63,788 nt of DNA from Methylobacterium sp. J-030 (GTDB lineage: Bacteria > Pseudomonadota > Alphaproteobacteria > Rhizobiales > Beijerinckiaceae), in assembly GCF_022829545.1 (NCBI RefSeq), contig NZ_JAKSYM010000212.1, forward strand, positions 1 to 63,788. Direction: 5' to 3'. Each line of letters opens with the position of its first letter. Within the stretch, counting starts at the first letter, position 1. The notes beneath the pieces are model-generated. The model made no database searches and was not told where the DNA came from. It worked only from the letters and a program-made list of their open reading frames with translations. The position numbers and the translations under genes are program-made. Positions 1-7,502 of the stretch are shown piece by piece.

Positions 1-69
1 CAGCACCGCCGGGAGGAGGGCCAGGATCAGGCCGAGCAGGGCCAGAGCCGTCAGGATCGTGTCGGTCAT
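1..69 (-). CDS. N-terminus of a membrane protein, cut by the window edge
   Basis: Only the first 23 codons are inside the window. Read on the minus strand from the ATG at 69, they encode a short polar start (MTDT) and then an almost wholly hydrophobic stretch rich in Leu and Ala, which fits a membrane anchor or signal anchor. It lies 68 bases downstream of the acyltransferase gene on the same strand. In C30 carotenoid clusters an acyltransferase (CrtO) is often next to a membrane-anchored glycosyltransferase (CrtQ), so a glycosyltransferase is a reasonable guess, but nothing in the visible residues proves it. Confidence 0.4.
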   Translation of the reverse strand, partial: MTDTILTALALLGLILALLPAVL

Positions 70-136
70 GGCCGGTGCCGGGGGTGAATCTCGTCCGGTC
101 CCTGCATCGCACGGGGGCGGGGTGGAGTCGAAGGCC

Positions 137-895
137 TCACGCGGCGCGGTCCTGCCCGTCCGCGGTGCGGTGGGCCGGATTGAAGCGGCGGCCGGAAAGC
201 CGGGCCGCGAGACCGCGCCAGAGGTCGTAGACGCCCCCGACACCCTTGCGGCCGGAGATCAGGGCGCGGAAGCGCGCCGGCTCGCGGCTGATCACGTCGG
301 CGCCGAGCCTGTCCAGGGTCGCGGTCAGATCGGCCTCGAGTCGGGCGAGGCGCTGCGGCCGGGGCAGGGCGGCGAGGTCGGCCGCCGGGATCCCGGCCCC
401 GAACGCCGCGAAGGCTCCGGCGCCCCGCTCGTCCCAGAAGGTGTATTCGAGGGCCATCGGCACGAACAGGGCATCGGGGGCGATCTCGGCGAGCCGCGCC
501 ACGCCGGGCCGCAGCGCGAGGGGCCGCGCGCGGGCATCGGCGAACCGGCCCTGCGCGGTGATCCAGAGCATCCCGTCGGGCGCGGAGAGGATCGTCCGGG
601 CGGCTGCCAGGAACTGCGCGGCGCCCCGGGGACTGTCGAGGTCGACCCCGAAGGCCCCGATCCGCTCGAAGATGCGGTAGCGCGCCAGCATCGCGGCATC
701 GAACGGGGCTCGGCTCGGCCGCTCCGGGTAGAGGCGTCCGGCCAGCACGATGATCAGGGCCGCATCCCACCATGCGGGGTGATTGCAGTAGACGACGATT
801 GGGCCCGGATGGGAGCGGTCGGGGGGCGTGCTCCAGAGCGGCAGCCGCAGCGCGTCGAGGTGGCGGTGCAGGTAGCGCTCGAACCACGCCACCAT
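137..895 (-). CDS. PlsC-type (lysophospholipid) acyltransferase family protein
   Basis: Probable acyl-CoA/ACP-dependent acyltransferase of the PlsC/LPLAT superfamily, 252 aa from the chosen ATG. The catalytic NHxxxxD motif is seen as NHPAWWD at residues 38-44, and the segment WITAQGRF near residue 113 sits where the family has its EGTRS-like acceptor-binding motif. The open frame continues upstream to 1126, but that part is dispersed repeat A translated into Pro/Gly-rich nonsense, so the ATG at 895 just inside the repeat is preferred. It lies between a desaturase gene and a membrane protein on the same strand. In staphyloxanthin-type pathways such an enzyme (CrtO) acylates the sugar of a carotenoid glycoside; that role is inferred here from context. 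A general phospholipid acyltransferase is the alternative. Confidence 0.8.
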   Translation of the reverse strand: MVAWFERYLHRHLDALRLPLWSTPPDRSHPGPIVVYCNHPAWWDAALIIVLAGRLYPERPSRAPFDAAMLARYRIFERIGAFGVDLDSPRGAAQFLAAARTILSAPDGMLWITAQGRFADARARPLALRPGVARLAEIAPDALFVPMALEYTFWDERGAGAFAAFGAGIPAADLAALPRPQRLARLEADLTATLDRLGADVISREPARFRALISGRKGVGGVYDLWRGLAARLSGRRFNPAHRTADGQDRAA

Positions 896-940
896 GAAGC
901 GGCGGATCCTGGGCGAGACCTTGGGGAGATGCGCGGCTCT

Positions 941-1107
941 CCCTCCCCCCCCTGCGGGGGAGGGTACCCTGCACAGCAGGGGGGGAGAGGGGAGCGCCGC
1001 TTCAGGCAGGGCCTCGCCCGACGTGACGGCCGAGCCATATTCTGCACCGTCGCTCCCCTCACCCGACCCCCTTTGGGGGCCACCCTCCCCCGCAGAGGGG
1101 GGAGGGG
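941..1107. repeat. Dispersed palindromic repeat, family A, copy 1
   Basis: This segment is bounded by inverted C-run/G-run arms (CCCTCCCCC...GGGGGAGGG at both ends) and contains the core GACCCCCTTTGGGGGCCACC. A second copy with nearly the same outer arms and core is at 57291-57466. It separates the acyltransferase from the desaturase and adds a spurious in-frame N-terminal extension to the former. It looks like a Methylobacterium-type intergenic repeat with strong hairpin potential. Confidence 0.75.
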
Positions 1108-1122
1108 AAGGCGGCGCGGATG

Positions 1123-2652
1123 TCACGCCGTCGCGCGCAGGGTGCCGCGCGCGTCCTGATCGTGCGCGTCGGCGGCGATCCAGCCGGACATCATCACCAT
1201 CGGCATCCCGGGCCCCGGATGGGCCGCGCCGCCCGCGAGGTAGAGGCCGCGCACCTGCCGCGAGCGATTGCCCGGCTTGAACGCCCCCATCACCCGTCCG
1301 TGCGAGGCCAGCCCGTAGATCGCGCCGTTCAGCACGCGATAGCGCTCGTGGATGTCCTGCGGCGTCAGGTGGCGCTCGACGACGATCCGCTCCTCCAAGT
1401 CCGGCATGTTGGCCGTGCGCTTGAGCTTGTCGAGGATCGTCCGGCGATAGTTCTGGAACAGCGGACCGTCCGGCCGCCAGTCGTGGTGCGGGCGCAGATA
1501 CGGCGTGTGCACCAGGACGTAGAGCGCTTCGCCACCCTCCGGCGCCACGCTCGGATCGGTGGAGGAGGGGGCGGCCAGATAGGCGGTCGGGTCCGGGGCC
1601 GGCTCGCCCTTGTTGTAGATGTAGTCGAACTCCTCCTCAGGGTCGCGGGAGAAGACGAAATCGTGGTGGTTCAGGTGCTCGTAGCGCCTGTTCAGGCCGA
1701 GATAGAGCACGACGCCCGAGCAGGCCGGCTCCGGGTTCTTCTTCGTGTAGGCCTTGGCGGCTTCGCCGCCGACGAGCTCACGGTAGGTCCGCACCGAATC
1801 CATGTTGGAGATCACCGCGTCGAAGGGCGTGACGCCCTCGGCGGTGCGCACGCCCCGGACCGCGCCATTGGCGGTCTCGATGCCGGTCACCTCGGTGTCG
1901 GTCTTGCAGGTGGCGCCGAGTTCCTGGGCGAGCTTCGCCAGCCCCTCCGCCACCGCCCGGGTGCCGCCCATCGGGTACCAGACCCCGTCGGCCGTCTGCA
2001 TGTGGGCGATGGCGCAGAGCACCGCCGGCGCCCCGTAGGGCGAGGAGCCGACATACTGCACGAAGTGGTCGAGCATCTGCGCGAGCCGCGCATCCTTCAC
2101 CTTGCCGCGGATCGTCGAGGCCACGGAGGCGTGCATGCGCAACGACAGCACGTCGCGCAGGGTGCCGGGGTTCATATTGGCGCGGATGTTGATCGTGTCG
2201 AACAGGTCTTCGACCGGCTTCCAGAAGAAGAATTTTTCCGAGACGCTGTGCAGGTGCTCTGAGATGGAGAGGAATTTCTTGTAGCCTTCGCCGGTGCCGG
2301 GGGCGAAGCGCTCCATGTCGCCCGCCATCCGCTCGACATCCTGCATCAGGTCGATGTGGCTGCCGTCGTCGAAGAAGCAGCGCCATTGCGGGTCGAGGCG
2401 GCGCAGGTCCATGTAGTCGTGGACCGAGCGGCCGGCCTCCGCGAAGATCCGCTCCAGCACCCGGGGCACGGTCAGGATGGTCGGGCCCATGTCGAAGCGG
2501 AAGCCGCCCTCGTGCAGCACCGCCGCCTTGCCGCCGAGCCAGCCGTTCTTGTCGTAGACCGTCACGCGGTGGCCCCGCGCGGCGGCGACGCACGCGGCCG
2601 CGAGTCCGCCGAGCCCGCTGCCGATGACGGCGACCGTGGAATCCTGGGTCAT
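1123..2652 (-). CDS. Phytoene/diapophytoene desaturase-family oxidoreductase (CrtI/CrtN/CrtP type)
   Basis: FAD-dependent carotenoid desaturase or oxidase of 509 aa, normal length for the CrtI family. The N-terminal dinucleotide-binding motif is GSGLGG at residues 11-16, followed by the GGKAAVLHEGGFRFDMGPTI region typical of CrtI-like enzymes. The C-terminal flavin-binding segment is GLYLAGGAAHPGPGMP near residues 465-480. The ATG at 2652 has a purine-rich GGGGAG upstream. Methylobacteria make C30 carotenoids from squalene or diapophytoene, so this could be a CrtN-type desaturase or a CrtP-type terminal oxidase; the sequence alone does not tell. A second paralogue lies at 7499-9088, so the two probably do successive steps. 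Confidence 0.88.
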   Translation of the reverse strand: MTQDSTVAVIGSGLGGLAAACVAAARGHRVTVYDKNGWLGGKAAVLHEGGFRFDMGPTILTVPRVLERIFAEAGRSVHDYMDLRRLDPQWRCFFDDGSHIDLMQDVERMAGDMERFAPGTGEGYKKFLSISEHLHSVSEKFFFWKPVEDLFDTINIRANMNPGTLRDVLSLRMHASVASTIRGKVKDARLAQMLDHFVQYVGSSPYGAPAVLCAIAHMQTADGVWYPMGGTRAVAEGLAKLAQELGATCKTDTEVTGIETANGAVRGVRTAEGVTPFDAVISNMDSVRTYRELVGGEAAKAYTKKNPEPACSGVVLYLGLNRRYEHLNHHDFVFSRDPEEEFDYIYNKGEPAPDPTAYLAAPSSTDPSVAPEGGEALYVLVHTPYLRPHHDWRPDGPLFQNYRRTILDKLKRTANMPDLEERIVVERHLTPQDIHERYRVLNGAIYGLASHGRVMGAFKPGNRSRQVRGLYLAGGAAHPGPGMPMVMMSGWIAADAHDQDARGTLRATA

Positions 2653-2754
2653 CCTGTTGGGTCGCTCCCCGGGGCCGTCGAACCGGCCCGCTGAAGCGAA
2701 GCTAGACGCGCGACCGGGCGGGTCAACGCGCCACCCCGTCGCGGCGCGCCCCGT

Positions 2755-3597
2755 TCAGCCCGCTTCTGTGGACAAACGGCTCAGGAAATTACTGATTTCC
2801 CGGCGGCGCAGCCCGGCTTCGAGCACCTCCGGGCCGATTCCGTGCCGCCAGGCGAGGCGATGGGCCGCCTCCGGGTCCGATCCCTGGAGGTCGGCGATCT
2901 CCGCGGCGTAGGCGGCGACCGCCCCCGAATCCTCCGCGAACCCCGCCTCCACGAGGGCGCTGCCGCAGAGGCGCAGCATCGCGGCGAGTTCGTCGAGGTC
3001 GAGTTCGGGATGGTACTGCGTCCCCCAGAACCACCCGGCACCGTGGCGGATCTCGATCGCCTGGATGCCCAGCACCTGGTTACCGGCGAGCACGCGGGCG
3101 CCCGGCGGCGGCTCCAGGACGGCGTCGGAGTGGATCGCCGGGGCGTCCCAGACGGCCGGGCGGCCGGCGAGCAGCGGATGGGTCCGGCCCTCCTGGGTCG
3201 GCGTGATCGACCGGGCAAAGCCGTATTCGGGGCCGCGCGGGTTCTCGGCGGCCTTGCCGCCCGCCACCGTGGCGGCCACCTGCACGCCCCAGCACGAGCC
3301 GAACACCGGCCGGCCCGCCTCCAGGGCCGCGTGCATCAGATCGAGCTGCCGGGTCACTTCGGGTGTCCCATCGGAGACCTTCAGGGTCGATCCGGTGAAG
3401 ATCAGGCCGTCGAAATCGGCGAGCCCCTCCGGCGGGGCGGCGTCCGCATCGGCCGGGCTGACGAGCCGGCAGACGGTCCCCGGGGCGAGCGCCCGCACCA
3501 CCGCGGCGTAGGACTCCGCCGAGGTTCGTCCCGTGGCGGCGACGTGACGGTCGCGGGCCGCACGGTCGTTGCCGTCGGCGATGAGCAGGCGGAGCAT
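2755..3597 (-). CDS. Type 1 glutamine amidotransferase-like protein
   Basis: Protein of 280 aa with a class I glutamine amidotransferase (GATase) fold, related to the GMP synthase-like stand-alone amidotransferases. The nucleophile elbow is FGSCWG with Cys102, and the catalytic His/Glu pair is in QYHPE (His196, Glu198), so the triad appears complete. A C-terminal tail of about 80 residues is helical and without an obvious motif. It lies upstream of the desaturase gene on the same strand with about 100 bases between, so co-transcription is possible. Its acceptor substrate cannot be read from the sequence; members act on small amines, amino acids or peptides. Confidence 0.82.
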   Translation of the reverse strand: MLRLLIADGNDRAARDRHVAATGRTSAESYAAVVRALAPGTVCRLVSPADADAAPPEGLADFDGLIFTGSTLKVSDGTPEVTRQLDLMHAALEAGRPVFGSCWGVQVAATVAGGKAAENPRGPEYGFARSITPTQEGRTHPLLAGRPAVWDAPAIHSDAVLEPPPGARVLAGNQVLGIQAIEIRHGAGWFWGTQYHPELDLDELAAMLRLCGSALVEAGFAEDSGAVAAYAAEIADLQGSDPEAAHRLAWRHGIGPEVLEAGLRRREISNFLSRLSTEAG

Positions 3598-3902
3598 GGG
3601 ATTCTCTCAACAGGCGGGGCCGGACCGTGCCCGATCGCGGCAGCCCTGTCCGCGCGCCGCTGGTCGCAGGGCCGGCGCGGATCGTCGCGCCCCCGATCCG
3701 GGGTCCGATGACGGACCGGCCTGCGAAGCATCGGCCCCCCAGGCTCCGGCAATCGTACCGGGGGCGCCGGTCCCGGGGCGCGCACGAGAAGGTGATCGGC
3801 GCCCGATCGCGATGCTCCCCCAAATGGATGATGATCTCCGGTCAACCGCAGCAGTATTTAGATCGGGTCGGATACTGCGATGCGATCGGCAGGGAGGGCC
3901 AA

Positions 3903-4205
3903 ATGCCAGATCTCGCTGAGATGGAACTGTATTGTCTGGAAGCTCGGGGCCTGATTGCGCGGGCCGAGGATGCCGTTCACGCCATGGTCGAGAACGGTGC
4001 CTGCGAGGGCCATCGTTTGATGGCCGCGCAGGGTCTCACGGCGATCAGGCACCTCAACCGGATCATCGAGCTGCACCGTCATCGCCTCGCCTTCGAGGCG
4101 CTCCCGAACGCGGTGGGCCTGCCGGTTGCGCCCCGGCGGAGCTGGTTCTTCGCCCTGCGGCAGCGCCTTACGCCCGGCGGTCCCGCCCTGGAGACGCGGG
4201 CCTGA
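3903..4205 (+). CDS. Small hypothetical protein (100 aa)
   Basis: The ATG at 3903 is preceded by AGGGAGGG at good spacing, which is why it is preferred over the longer open frame that starts at 3627. The predicted protein is soluble and helical (MPDLAEMELYCLEARGLIAR...), with several His and Arg residues in a central helix (RHLNRIIELHRHRL) and no signal peptide or membrane segment. I do not recognise the family. The gene is divergent from the amidotransferase gene and is followed by dispersed repeat B. Confidence 0.6.
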   Translation: MPDLAEMELYCLEARGLIARAEDAVHAMVENGACEGHRLMAAQGLTAIRHLNRIIELHRHRLAFEALPNAVGLPVAPRRSWFFALRQRLTPGGPALETRA

Positions 4206-4250
4206 CCGGCTTGGCGATGGGCTGATACCGAACCGTGTTGAGCCTGCCTC

Positions 4251-4330
4251 ATCGCGGTTCGTCCGCGCGAAGGCGCGGCGGCGGTCGTCTGCCGGGTGCG
4301 GTGATCCCGACCATGGATCGGGATCACCAC
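4251..4330. repeat. Dispersed repeat, family B, copy 1, with a terminal hairpin
   Basis: The block begins ATCGCGGTTCGTCCGCGCGA and ends in a perfect 11-bp inverted repeat, GGTGATCCCGA (4300-4310) and TCGGGATCACC (4318-4328), with a 7-base loop. Related copies are at 11434-11514 and, more diverged, at 14264-14340. It lies between two genes read in the same direction, so it could attenuate or terminate transcription of the first. Confidence 0.7.
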
Positions 4331-4374
4331 ACCTTGGTATGCGAGATCGAATTCGGCTTCGGTGAGGTGAGGCC

Positions 4375-4854
4375 ATGGCGAGAGCCCTGCTGATCTGGCC
4401 GGTGCTGCTCCTGATCGCCGCGACGCTGCCCGCGTCCGGCAAGCGCTCGCCGCCGGTCTCCCATCAGGCCGTGGAGATCGAGACCCTGGTCAACCGGGCG
4501 GCCGAGTTCCTGGAGGAGCGCGGCCCCGACGCCTTCGCCGAGTTCCGGCGGAAGGGCACCGGGTGGCGCTACGGCGACGTCTACCTGTTCGTCGTCGACA
4601 TGCGGGGCATCGTGCTGTTCAACGCAGCCTACCCGAACCGCGAGGGACGCGACCTCCTCCACGAGCGCGACGCCGACGGGAAGCCGTTCCACCAAGCCTT
4701 CATCGACACGGTCAGCCGGTTCGGGTCGGGCTGGGTCGACTACATGTTTCCGCGGCCGGGGCAGTCGGTTGTCACGGTGAAGTGGAGCTACGTTTGCGAG
4801 ACGCATGTGGCGGGCGCGGAGGCGCTGATCGGCGCGGGCGCCTACGTCGAGTAG
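4375..4854 (+). CDS. Secreted single-Cache-domain protein
   Basis: Protein of 159 aa with a clear signal peptide (residues 1 to about 21, hydrophobic core LLIWPVLLLIAATLP). The mature part matches the small-molecule-sensing Cache fold: a long helix (LVNRAAEFLEERGPDAFAEF), the strand YLFVVDMRGIVLFNAAYPNREGRDL and the later strand GWVDYMFPRPG. Stand-alone Cache proteins of this type are periplasmic ligand-binding proteins with no attached signalling domain. No chemoreceptor or kinase is next to it. It is convergent with the ABC permease gene, with only 10 bases between the stop codons. Ligand unknown. Confidence 0.78.
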   Translation: MARALLIWPVLLLIAATLPASGKRSPPVSHQAVEIETLVNRAAEFLEERGPDAFAEFRRKGTGWRYGDVYLFVVDMRGIVLFNAAYPNREGRDLLHERDADGKPFHQAFIDTVSRFGSGWVDYMFPRPGQSVVTVKWSYVCETHVAGAEALIGAGAYVE

Positions 4855-4864
4855 CAGCACCGGC

Positions 4865-6073
4865 TCAGGCCGTCCGCCGGGCCGCCAGGGCAAGGGCGAG
4901 GCCGAGCCCGGCGAGAGCCAGGGCCGCCAGCACGGCCAGCGCCGGTGCGGCGACGGTGAAACCCTCACTCAGCGCGTCCTGATAGGCGTCGATCGCCCAG
5001 GCGTTCGGCGTCAGCCAGCCGGCCTGCTGCAGCCAGGGCGGCATCAGGAAGCGCGGCACCATCGAGCCCCCCACCGCCGACAGCAGCAGCACCCCGAAGG
5101 TCGAGGCGAGGTGCGCCTGCTGGCGCGTGACCGCGAGCGCGCAGGCGGCGAGCGCCAGACCCGCCGCCATGGCGGAGACCAGCAGGCAGGTGGCCAGGAA
5201 GGCCGGCCAGTGCGGCCCGATCTCCACGCCGTAGAGAAGTCCGGCGGCCAGGAAGATCAGCCCGGCCTGCACGACACCCTGGAGGGTCAGGAAGCCGAAC
5301 TTGCCGAGCACCACCACCGGAAGCCCGCCCGGCCCGGCCATCAGCCGCTCGGCGATACCGGTCTCACGCTCCTCGACCAGCGACATCGCCCCCTGCATGG
5401 CGGCAAACAACAGGAATACCGCTGTGATCGCCCCCGCATAGTAGCTGATCCGGGCATTCGCGGTGCCGGATGCGGTGCTGCGCCGCTCGACCATGTCGGC
5501 GAAGCTGAACGGCTCCTTCCTGGCCCGCTGCTCGGCGAAGGCCTCGTCGAGGAAGCGGCGTTCGTCGGGGCCGATCTTGCCGCTGCGCTCCACGTCGGCG
5601 ACGATCCGCGACAGCACCACGTCGGGCAGGGCTGCGTTCAGCACGCGCTGGAGCTGGCCGAGCGCGATCGGCGTCGCCAGGGCCTTGGCGGGGTTCTCGA
5701 CCAGCACCACCGGTTGGTCGGCGGGCCCCGGTACGCCCTCCGCGGGGGCCGCGATCAGGTCGCCGCGCAGGGCCAGCGCCACGTCGACCTCGCCCGAGCG
5801 GACCGCCTCGGCGACGCCGGCGAGATCGGTCGCGGGCAGGCGCGTCACCCGCAGGGACGGGTCGGCCGCCAGGGCATCGGTGAGGCGCCGCGTCGCGGCC
5901 GTCTGCGCGAGGTCGGAGAGCCCGAGATGGATGCGGATCCGGTCGCCGGTCGCCCCGGAGAAGATTGCGGCGAAGATCGAGAAGATCACGGTCGGCAGCA
6001 CGAAGGCCATGACCAGGGCGGCGCGGTCGCGCAGCAAAGTGAGGGCCATCACGCGGAACGCGGCGCCGATCAT
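4865..6073 (-). CDS. ABC-2 type transporter permease
   Basis: Membrane subunit of an ABC exporter, 402 aa. One membrane segment lies near residues 19-39 (ALVMAFVLPTVIFSIFAAIF). A large extracytoplasmic domain of about 190 residues follows, then a cluster of five or six membrane segments in the C-terminal half. This is the ABC-2 (DrrB/YhhJ-like) layout. The ATG at 6073 overlaps the stop of the ATPase gene by four bases (ATGA), so the two are translationally coupled. The unit continues upstream through a DUF2141 gene to a carotenoid desaturase. ABC-2 pumps export lipids, polysaccharides or drugs; a lipid-like cargo would fit the context, but this is inference. Confidence 0.88.
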   Translation of the reverse strand: MIGAAFRVMALTLLRDRAALVMAFVLPTVIFSIFAAIFSGATGDRIRIHLGLSDLAQTAATRRLTDALAADPSLRVTRLPATDLAGVAEAVRSGEVDVALALRGDLIAAPAEGVPGPADQPVVLVENPAKALATPIALGQLQRVLNAALPDVVLSRIVADVERSGKIGPDERRFLDEAFAEQRARKEPFSFADMVERRSTASGTANARISYYAGAITAVFLLFAAMQGAMSLVEERETGIAERLMAGPGGLPVVVLGKFGFLTLQGVVQAGLIFLAAGLLYGVEIGPHWPAFLATCLLVSAMAAGLALAACALAVTRQQAHLASTFGVLLLSAVGGSMVPRFLMPPWLQQAGWLTPNAWAIDAYQDALSEGFTVAAPALAVLAALALAGLGLALALAARRTA

Positions 6074-7047
6074 CCGGCGATCCCGGCCCGCCAGGGGGCG
6101 GTGCCGGCATCGTTCACCTCGCGGGGCCGGAGCGCGTCGAGGTAGAGCGCTTCCAGTCGCGGGGCGCGCACCCGGACCTCGGCCACCGGCACGCCCTGGG
6201 CGCGCAGGGCTCCGAGCAGCGCCGCACCGTCGAGGCCCGACCGCTCCACCGAGCGCCAGACGAGGCCGCCCGGCTCGACGGCCGCGAAGCCGGCCCGGCG
6301 CAGGGCCGCGGTCGCAGCGCCATCGGCCGGGACCATCAGGCTGAGTTCCCGTTCGGGGGCGCCCGCGCGCAACTGCGCCAGCAGGTCGGCGAGGCGGCCG
6401 GCGCGCACGACCCGCCCCTGCGCCAGGAACGCGACCCGCGATGCCAGGCGCTCGGCTTCCGCGAAATCGTGGGTGGCGATCAGGATCGCGGTGCCGGCCG
6501 CCTTGAGCCGGTCGAGGACGGCGTGAATCGCCGCCCGGGCGGCGAGGTCGACCCCGCTGGTCGGCTCGTCGAGAAGGACGAGGCGCGGCCGGTTCATCAG
6601 GCTCGCCGCGATGTTGACCCGGCGCCGGTAACCCCCCGACAGGGATCCGACCGGACGCCGCGCGACCTCGGCGATGTCGGCCATCGCCAGGGCGGCCTCC
6701 ACGGCCGCCGTCCGGTCGCGCCGGGCCACGCCCGCGAGCTGGCCGAACACGCCGAGATTCTCCGCCACCGTCAGCTTCGGATAGAGGGCGATCTCCTGCG
6801 GAACCCAGCCGATCGCGCGGCGGGCGCTGCCCTCCCGGTAGGGATCCTTGCCGCCGATCCGAACGGACCCCGCGTTCGGGGTGAGTCGCCCCGCGACGAG
6901 GCGCATTAGCGAGGATTTGCCGGCCCCGTTCGGCCCGAGGAGGGCCAGGGTCTCGCCGGCTTCGAGATCGAGATCGACGCGCTCCAGGACCCGCCGCCCG
7001 CCGAGGTCTAGGCCGACATCCGCGATCTGGACCAAGGTCTGTCCCAT
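6070..7047 (-). CDS. ABC transporter ATP-binding protein
   Basis: ATPase subunit of 325 aa partnering the ABC-2 permease. Walker A is GPNGAGKS at residues 38-45, the signature is LSGG near 139, and Walker B with the catalytic Glu is LVLLDEP near 155-161. A C-terminal extension of about 100 residues follows the nucleotide-binding domain, as in many drug/lipid exporter ATPases (CcmA/DrrA-like). The start is 5 bases after the stop of the DUF2141 gene and its stop overlaps the permease start, so it sits in the middle of a compact operon that begins with a carotenoid desaturase. Confidence 0.92.
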   Translation of the reverse strand: MGQTLVQIADVGLDLGGRRVLERVDLDLEAGETLALLGPNGAGKSSLMRLVAGRLTPNAGSVRIGGKDPYREGSARRAIGWVPQEIALYPKLTVAENLGVFGQLAGVARRDRTAAVEAALAMADIAEVARRPVGSLSGGYRRRVNIAASLMNRPRLVLLDEPTSGVDLAARAAIHAVLDRLKAAGTAILIATHDFAEAERLASRVAFLAQGRVVRAGRLADLLAQLRAGAPERELSLMVPADGAATAALRRAGFAAVEPGGLVWRSVERSGLDGAALLGALRAQGVPVAEVRVRAPRLEALYLDALRPREVNDAGTAPWRAGIAG

Positions 7048-7052
7048 CCGGG

Positions 7053-7502
7053 TCAGCGCCGCGGCAGGGCGCGAGCGAGGCGCACCCGCAGGGTGCCGCC
7101 CGGCTCCCGGAGGCTGAAGGCGGCCTCGGCGAAGTCCGGCCGTGCGCGGCGGCGGACGGCGCCCGAGAAGCCGTAGGGCTCGAGAGGAAGGCCGAGCCCC
7201 GTGCGGTCGAGGCGCCCGTTGCCGTTCGCATCCTGATAGGCCGCCACCGCGTAGGTCCCGGCCGGCACGCCCTGGAAGGTGAACAGGATCCGGTCCGCGG
7301 AGGCCGGGGCCTCATCGCCCCGGGCGCAGGACGCTTCCGAGAGCCCCCCCTGGCACAGGGCGACGCGTACCGGTCCGCCGCCGGGCTCGATCCCGTCGAC
7401 CTCGACCTGCACGGTCGCGGCCGCCGCCGGCCGCGCAGCGCCGAGCCCGCCCGCGAGGATCAGTCCCGCGAGGAAGCGCCGCCGACCCGCCGGCCGCCTC
7501 AC
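7053..7502 (-). CDS. DUF2141 domain secreted protein
   Basis: Small exported protein, 149 aa from a GTG at 7502 that overlaps the stop of the upstream desaturase gene (GTGA). It begins with Arg-rich [18 protein letters not shown] and a hydrophobic stretch ending in ARPAAA, so it may be a Tat or Sec signal peptide cleaved near residue 28. The mature domain has the DUF2141 pattern: a [20 protein letters not shown] strand, then [20 protein letters not shown] and the Asp-rich DANGNGRLD, and a late G-x-P-x-EPYGFS segment. DUF2141 genes often occur beside carotenoid genes; the function is unknown. The large open frame running on upstream to 8447 is a shadow of the desaturase. Confidence 0.8.
   Translation of the reverse strand: MRRPAGRRRFLAGLILAGGLGAARPAAAATVQVEVDGIEPGGGPVRVALCQGGLSEASCARGDEAPASADRILFTFQGVPAGTYAVAAYQDANGNGRLDRTGLGLPLEPYGFSGAVRRRARPDFAEAAFSLREPGGTLRVRLARALPRR

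Noticed and set aside
4865..7315. An 816-codon minus-strand frame joining the ABC permease with upstream sequence
   Set aside because: Only the last 402 codons code for the permease. The upstream part is the wrong frame of the ATPase and DUF2141 genes, so it is not a fusion protein.
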